DNA from: Thermoleophilia bacterium
Lineage (GTDB): Bacteria > Actinomycetota > Thermoleophilia > Miltoncostaeales > Miltoncostaeaceae
Length of the DNA stretch: 64,000 bases
Direction: 5' to 3'
Assembly: GCA_020438485.1 (NCBI GenBank)
Contig: JAGQUM010000001.1
Coordinates: forward strand, 19,464-83,463
Shown here: positions 59,707 to 64,000 of the stretch, in pieces
Numbering within the stretch: the first letter of the stretch is position 1
How the letters are laid out: each line of letters opens with the position of its first letter
The notes under the pieces: model-generated
What the model saw: only the letters and a program-made list of their open reading frames with translations
The model's database searches: none
Told to the model about the DNA's origin: nothing
Made by a program: the position numbers and the translations under genes

Positions 59707-61161
59707 TCAGCGCCGCGCGACCGGGTCCGCGTGGGCGGCCACCACCGGGTGGTGCTGCTGATGCTCGCGCACCAGCAGGGCCATGATCGCGGCGATGATC
59801 GAGGCCGCCGCGCCCAGCCACAGCGAAGCCCTGAACCCGTCGACCGAGGGTATCGCGGTGCCGGCGATGACGTTGGAGGCCAGCAGCGTGACGGCCACCT
59901 GGGCCCCGACCGCGCTGCCGACGGTGCGGACGACGGTGTTCATGCCCGTGGCGATGCCGGTCTCGGTGGGCGCGACGGCGTCGGCGATGAGCTTCGGCAT
60001 GGCGCCGAACGCGATGGCCACCCCGGCGGCGGAGATCGCGTAGAACAGCATCACCTGCCACGGGTGGTCGTTGACCTCCGCCACCAGGGCCGAGCCGACG
60101 CCCGCCAGCACCAGGCCGATGGCCAGCGCGATCTTGAAGCCCAGACGCAGGCCCAGAACGCCGCCGAACGGTCCGGCGGGCACCATCGCGAACGCGCCCG
60201 GCAGCATGTAGAGGGCGGCGAGCGTCGCGGTGGCGCCGAACCCGTACGTCACCAGCTTCGCGGCCTCCGGCGGCAGCCCGTGGGGCATCTGCATGAACAT
60301 CGGCATCACCGTGAAACCGGCGTACATCGCGAAGCCGCAGAAGAACCCGGCGAGGTTCGTGAACAGCACGGGGCGGCGGGCCAGCATGCGCATGTCCACC
60401 AGCGGCTGCGCCGTGCGCGTCTCGACCCAGCACCACGCCACGAGCACCACCAGGCCGGCGCCGAGTAGGCCGAGGAAGCGGGGGGACGTCCACCCCCACG
60501 CGCGCCCCTCGGTGAGGGCCACGAGGATGGCGACGAGGCCCGCCGACAGCATCACGGCGCCGGGAATGTCCAGCGACGCGTGGGCGCGGTGGGGCGACGG
60601 CGGGACGATGCGCGACACCAGCGCGAGGCCGAGCAGCCCGAACGCGGTCCCCACCACGAACAGCCAGCGCCACGACGCGTGGTCGATGATGAGGCCGCCC
60701 ATCATGAGTCCCAGCCCGCCGCCGGCGCCGAGCATGGCCGAGATGAGTCCCATGGCCACGCCCATGCGCTCGCGCGGCACCTCGTCGCGGATGATGCTGA
60801 AACACAGCGGGTACACCGCGCCGCCGATGCCCTGCACCGCGCGGAACAGGATCAGCGACCAGATGTTCCACGCGAAGATCGACGCGACGGAGCCGGCGGT
60901 GAAGATCGCGAGCGTCACCAGCAGCATCCGGTCCTTGCCGTGCTGGTCGCCCAGCCGGCCCAGCAGCGGCGTGGCGACGGCCGCGCTCAGCAGGTAGATC
61001 GACACGGTCCACGCCGACCACGCCGTGGTGGTGTCGAGATCCGCCCGGATGTGCTCCAGCGCGGGCACAACGGTGGCCTGCATCAGCGCGAACGTGCCCC
61101 CGGCCACCGCGAGCGCGGCGAGCAGCAAACCCTGGTTCACGGGCCGGGAGTGGTTCGTCAT
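59707..61161 (-). CDS. MFS drug exporter (14-helix DHA2-like)
   Basis: The 484-aa transporter has about 14 helices. Motif A is LLGRLGDQHGKDRML, motif B-like LILFRAVQGIGGAVYPL, and motif C lies in helix 5 (GLMMGGLIIDHASWRWLF). The pattern LDIPGAVMLSAGLVAILVAL after helix 6 is that of DHA2-type exporters. It should export a drug or metabolite by proton antiport. ATG 61161 is the start; the last residues are His-rich (REHQQHHPVVAAH). It converges on the ApbE operon. Confidence 0.93.
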   Translation of the reverse strand: MTNHSRPVNQGLLLAALAVAGGTFALMQATVVPALEHIRADLDTTTAWSAWTVSIYLLSAAVATPLLGRLGDQHGKDRMLLVTLAIFTAGSVASIFAWNIWSLILFRAVQGIGGAVYPLCFSIIRDEVPRERMGVAMGLISAMLGAGGGLGLMMGGLIIDHASWRWLFVVGTAFGLLGLALVSRIVPPSPHRAHASLDIPGAVMLSAGLVAILVALTEGRAWGWTSPRFLGLLGAGLVVLVAWCWVETRTAQPLVDMRMLARRPVLFTNLAGFFCGFAMYAGFTVMPMFMQMPHGLPPEAAKLVTYGFGATATLAALYMLPGAFAMVPAGPFGGVLGLRLGFKIALAIGLVLAGVGSALVAEVNDHPWQVMLFYAISAAGVAIAFGAMPKLIADAVAPTETGIATGMNTVVRTVGSAVGAQVAVTLLASNVIAGTAIPSVDGFRASLWLGAAASIIAAIMALLVREHQQHHPVVAAHADPVARR

Positions 61162-61460
61162 GGGGCTCCTGTCGTCGTCGGGCGGTGGGGCCGCACACGC
61201 CGGCCTCGACCGCGGGCGGGAAGACTAACGCGCGGCGGGCGAAGTGAGAGCCGCGTGTCTCATGAATGATGAAGAAGGTGTTGCCTGCGTGAGGGAGATA
61301 TGCGAGCGCCTCTCGATGAGAAATCTCAATGAGCAGGCAAAACGCGCGAACCGGATGTTCTCGTCGTGTCGCGTCGCGACGCCGCGGTTTGCGCGAGACC
61401 GCCTCCCCCAACAGGGTTGTGGCCATTCGCTTCGGAAACGACGTGGGAGGACTTCCCTTC
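61162..61460. other. ~300-bp intergenic, AT-richer
   Basis: This gap between the MFS gene (minus) and the repeat-protein gene (plus) is the most AT-rich part of the window. It has short dyads such as GAGAT...ATCTC (61307-61327) and a short frame beginning MNDEEGVACVREICERL at ~61262 that matches nothing. It probably carries the promoters of both genes and a long leader for the repeat protein. No RNA family was recognised. Confidence 0.45.
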
Positions 61461-62342
61461 ATGACCACCCGGACCCCGCTTCGCCGCGCCGTGCCGGCGC
61501 TCGCCATCGCCGCCGGGCTCGCGGCCCCGGCCGCGGCCCTCGCCCAGACGACGCCGCCCCGGCCCGCAACCGCGCCGGCGGGCGTGGTGTGCGCCACCCC
61601 GCCCGCCTACGGACCGGGTGGAGGCCTCGGCGCCCAGTACGGCGTCGACGGTGGCGGCAAGGGCACGAAGGGTGACCCGTCGAAGGTGTCGCTCACCAAG
61701 AAGCAGCTGCTGATCAACCAGCGCATCTCGCAGGCCGCGATCCTCCGTGTCAACGCCGTGCAGAAGTGGCTCGACGCGGGCGTCGTGGGCACGGACATCT
61801 GCGGCGGCGCGCTGGGCGTCGAGGACCTCGGCAACATGACCATCGCCAAGGAGGCCCCGGGCGCCGCCGCGAAGGCGCCCACGCCCCGCGCGCTCGTGGT
61901 GGGCAAGGTAGGCGGCGGCGACGTGTCCAAGGTCAAGCTCAGCCGCGACCAGCTGCTCATCAACCAGCGCATCTCTCAGGAGGCCGTGCGACGCTCCAAC
62001 GCGCTGCGCGCGCGCCTGGAGAAGGGCCTGACGGGCGGCGACGTGAAGGACAAGTCCATCACCGCCAACAACATCCAGCGGGGGCTGCGCATCACGAAGG
62101 CGACGCCCATGACGACGCCCCCTGTCGCCTCGAAGACCGTGCTGGCCCCGAAGGCCGCCGGCAACCCCGACGGCGTGAAGCTCGCGGCCTCGCAGTTGCT
62201 GATCAACCAGCGCATCTCGCAGGCGGCCGTGCGCCGTTCGAACGGCCTGATGGCCCACATCCGCACGGGCCTGAACGGCAGTGACTTCGCCCTGTCGGCG
62301 ATCACGTCCGTGGACCTCGCGGCGGACGTCGTGCGCCCGTAA
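61461..62342 (+). CDS. Secreted protein with a threefold 50-residue repeat
   Basis: The 293-aa protein has a Sec signal peptide (RRAVPALAIAAGLAAPAAAL, then AQ). Three 50-residue units occur at residues 74-123, 156-205 and 237-286, 81-82 apart. The core is identical in all three: QLLINQRISQ, followed by xAxxRxNxL and a Gly-x-Asp turn. The linkers are Gly/Lys/Ala-rich. Two Cys (44 and 114) could form a bond. No family was recognised; the repeat looks like a helical surface or binding module. GGGAGG lies before ATG 61461. Confidence 0.8.
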   Translation: MTTRTPLRRAVPALAIAAGLAAPAAALAQTTPPRPATAPAGVVCATPPAYGPGGGLGAQYGVDGGGKGTKGDPSKVSLTKKQLLINQRISQAAILRVNAVQKWLDAGVVGTDICGGALGVEDLGNMTIAKEAPGAAAKAPTPRALVVGKVGGGDVSKVKLSRDQLLINQRISQEAVRRSNALRARLEKGLTGGDVKDKSITANNIQRGLRITKATPMTTPPVASKTVLAPKAAGNPDGVKLAASQLLINQRISQAAVRRSNGLMAHIRTGLNGSDFALSAITSVDLAADVVRP

Positions 62343-62424
62343 CGGCGCGCACCGGGGGCGGCCTCCGGTCGCCCCCGCCCGCCGGGCTCAAGTCCGGCCC
62401 CCGCGCCGCCGATGGCGTGCGCAG

Positions 62425-63060
62425 ATGGATTCGATGAGTATCAGCGCGATCAACGCCCGCGTGGACCAGATCATGGCCATGGCCTCCATGGACGCCACCG
62501 TCACCGGTCCGCCACAGAAGGCCGCCACGTCGAGCTTCGCGGATGCGCTCGCGACGGCCCAGAAGACACCGGCCGCCACGGCGCCCGCCGCCACCGCAGA
62601 GACGTTCGGCGCCGGCTCCCCGTCGTCGGATCCCCAGATGGCGTCGCGCCTCGACGCGTGGATGGCCAAGCACACCCCCGGCTCGCCACTGGTGGGCCAC
62701 GGCGCCGACTTCGTCAGGGCCGGCGCCGCCAACGGCATCGACCCGCGCTTCCTCGTGGCCGTCGCGGCCCAGGAGAGCGCGCTGGGCACCGCCGGATCCG
62801 GCAAGGACATCAACAACCCGTTCGGGTGGGGCCCCGCCAGGCCGTTCTCCAGCTGGACCGAGAGCATCGACACCGTCGCGGCGGGCCTCGCGAAGGGCTA
62901 CCTCGGCGAGGGACGGGACACGATCGCGGCGATCCAGGCCAAGTGGGCCCCGGTCGGGGCCGCGAACGACCCCACCGGGCTCAACAGCAACTGGACGACG
63001 GGCGTCTCGAAGTTCTACGCGGAGATGGGCGGAACGCCCGGCGGCTCGATCCGCGCCTGA
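62425..63060 (+). CDS. Glucosaminidase-like (GH73-type) peptidoglycan hydrolase
   Basis: The 211-aa protein starts MDSMSISAINARVDQIMAMA, has a Thr/Ala/Pro linker with SSFADALATAQ, and then a lysozyme-like domain with HGADFVRAGAANGIDPRFL, VAVAAQESALGTAGSG, INNPFGWGPARPF and TGVSKFYAEMG. The Glu in AAQESALG fits the catalytic Glu of bacterial glucosaminidase/transglycosylase domains. N termini of this sort are seen in flagellar muramidases, but no flagellar gene is nearby and no signal peptide is clear. ATG 62434 is an alternative start. Confidence 0.75.
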   Translation: MDSMSISAINARVDQIMAMASMDATVTGPPQKAATSSFADALATAQKTPAATAPAATAETFGAGSPSSDPQMASRLDAWMAKHTPGSPLVGHGADFVRAGAANGIDPRFLVAVAAQESALGTAGSGKDINNPFGWGPARPFSSWTESIDTVAAGLAKGYLGEGRDTIAAIQAKWAPVGAANDPTGLNSNWTTGVSKFYAEMGGTPGGSIRA

Positions 63061-63067
63061 CCGCCGG

Positions 63068-63517
63068 TCAGCGGTAGACGCGCAGCGCCGTGCGGCTCAC
63101 CCTGAAGCCGCGCCCCTTGCCGTTGCGCGCGCGGCACGTCACGCCCGCCCGCGCCGACGCGCACCGCATGGTCCCGATGCGCACGCTACGGCCGTAGCCC
63201 AGCGTGCGGCACGCGTCCGCGGCGGATCCCCCCGGCACGCAAAGCGGGCCGATGTCACCCCGGCAGGCACCCACCACGATCCGGCCGCCGCGCATCAGCG
63301 TGACCTCACGGGGCGACCAGTCCCAGTCGCACGACGCGGGCTTGGCGCGCTGGTTCGCCCACCGTCCCTTTTCGACCACGCACGTGACCTCGGACGGGTC
63401 GTCCGAGCGGCAGTCGATGTTGCCCGACGGGGTGGTGAAGTGGACGGTCGCGGCCGCCGCGGCGCCGGGGGCGGCGCAGGCGGCGAGGGCGGCGGCGACG
63501 AGGGTGAGGCGGTGCAC
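63068..63517 (-). CDS. Secreted DUF6636-type protein
   Basis: The 149-aa protein has a signal peptide (LTLVAAALAACAAPGAA) and the motif VHFTTPSGNIDCRSDD near the mature start, followed by six more Cys (VTCVVEKGR, ASCDWDW, VGACRGDIGPLCVPGG, DACRTLGYG, MRCASARAGVTCRARN) that should make disulfides. The SGNI(A/D)C motif is that of DUF6636 exoproteins of actinobacteria, function unknown. GTG 63517 follows GAAGGAG. A paralog lies 83 bp upstream. Confidence 0.82.
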   Translation of the reverse strand: MHRLTLVAAALAACAAPGAAAAATVHFTTPSGNIDCRSDDPSEVTCVVEKGRWANQRAKPASCDWDWSPREVTLMRGGRIVVGACRGDIGPLCVPGGSAADACRTLGYGRSVRIGTMRCASARAGVTCRARNGKGRGFRVSRTALRVYR

Positions 63518-63600
63518 GGGAACTCCTTCGGGTGAGCGGGGCGCAGGGGTCACGGGCGAACCCGGGCGGACCCCGGGGCGCCGGTCGTGACCGGAATGGG

Positions 63601-64000
63601 TCAGAACCGGCTGTATCCCTCGCGGGCGACGCGGAAGCCGCGGCCCGCGCCGTTGCGCAGACGGCACGTGACACCCGCGCGGGTGGACGTGCACCGCAGG
63701 CCTCTCACGGTGACGGACGCGCCGTAGCGCAGGACGCGGCAGCGGGCGCCGCCCGCGGGCTGGCACATGGGGCCGATGTCGCCCCGGCACACGCCGACAC
63801 CGACGCGGCCGCGCTCGAGCGTGACCTCGGTGGGGAACCATGCCAGGGGACAATTCGACGGCTTCGGGCGGGCGCGGGGCCACGACGCCTTCTGGACGAG
63901 GCAGTCCGCGGCCGGCGACCGGCCGTCCGCCCAGAGCATGCAGTCGATGTTGCCGCTGGGGCTCGTGAACGACACGGCGCCCGCGGACGCGGCGGCGGCG
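63601..64000 (-). CDS. Secreted DUF6636-type protein, paralog (5' end beyond window)
   Basis: The visible 132 codons start in the end of a signal peptide (AAAASAGA) and go on with VSFTSPSGNIDCMLW, then VGVCRGDIGPMCQP, LRCTSTRAGVTCRLRN and GAGRGFRVAREGYSRF. It is clearly a tandem duplicate of the protein at 63068: the CRGDIGPxC and RAGVTCRxRNGxGRGFRV segments are nearly the same in both. The start codon lies outside the window. Confidence 0.82.
   Translation of the reverse strand, partial: AAAASAGAVSFTSPSGNIDCMLWADGRSPAADCLVQKASWPRARPKPSNCPLAWFPTEVTLERGRVGVGVCRGDIGPMCQPAGGARCRVLRYGASVTVRGLRCTSTRAGVTCRLRNGAGRGFRVAREGYSRF

Noticed and set aside
61262..61460. Short gene starting MNDEEGVACVREICERL
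   Set aside because: No homology or ribosome-binding site, and its frame runs past the start of the repeat protein; better read as leader or promoter DNA.
1..64000. tRNA, rRNA, CRISPR arrays or insertion sequences
   Set aside because: I looked for clover-leaf-like segments, regular spaced repeats and transposase motifs and saw none.

Overview
The window is very GC-rich chromosomal DNA with short intergenic gaps, many GTG starts and frequent 1-8 nt stop/start overlaps. Protein families such as DUF1385, DUF3054, several luciferase-like monooxygenases, PadR/DUF1048 ABC cassettes, DUF6636, DUF4389 and RTX proteins with a Cys-containing tail point to an actinobacterium, most likely a member of the Thermoleophilia/Solirubrobacterales (inference from family content only). 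No rRNA, tRNA, CRISPR array, transposase or prophage was recognised.

Layout. 0-17.6 kb: mixed metabolic, membrane and repair genes (MscS channel, sulfotransferase, flavin monooxygenases, RTX-repeat exoprotein, two aldo/keto reductases, Mug-type DNA glycosylase, FabF-like synthase, a degenerate diguanylate-cyclase-like regulator, HAD phosphatase). 17.65-24.7 kb: an unstable region. Decayed fragments (Zn-alcohol dehydrogenase, LuxR helix-turn-helix, an ABM-type membrane protein, a FetB-like permease, histidinol dehydrogenase) bracket an intact PadR-DUF1048-ABC exporter cassette, followed by an intact alcohol dehydrogenase and a frameshifted ABM gene. 24.7-34.2 kb: RecQ helicase, a second ABC exporter with a GNAT enzyme, DMT transporter, two tandem transglutaminases, homoserine dehydrogenase and a third luciferase-like enzyme.

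34.2-38.5 kb: a probable nitric-oxide/Fe-S module with two divergent ArsR-type regulators that share a Cys-rich C-terminal motif, a cupin, DUF2249 proteins, a MIP18-type Fe-S assembly factor and an NnrS-like membrane protein. 38.5-45.5 kb: a nearly complete molybdenum cofactor pathway (moaA, moaC, moaD, moaE, mog/moaB, moeA, MOSC, and a MobA-rhodanese-MoeB triple fusion) plus hemD. The molybdoenzyme itself is not in the window.

45.5-64 kb: PucR/CdaR regulator, an L,D-transpeptidase with an extra nuclease-like domain, class III alcohol dehydrogenase with a metallo-beta-lactamase partner, a Fluc fluoride-channel pair, a secreted dioxygenase-like lipoprotein, and then a two-component system divergent from an ApbE/ferric-reductase operon that is bounded by two membrane-anchored proteins with acidic His-rich tails. 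The right end has an MFS exporter, a secreted protein with a threefold 50-residue repeat, a glucosaminidase-like protein and a tandem pair of DUF6636 exoproteins, the last running off the edge.
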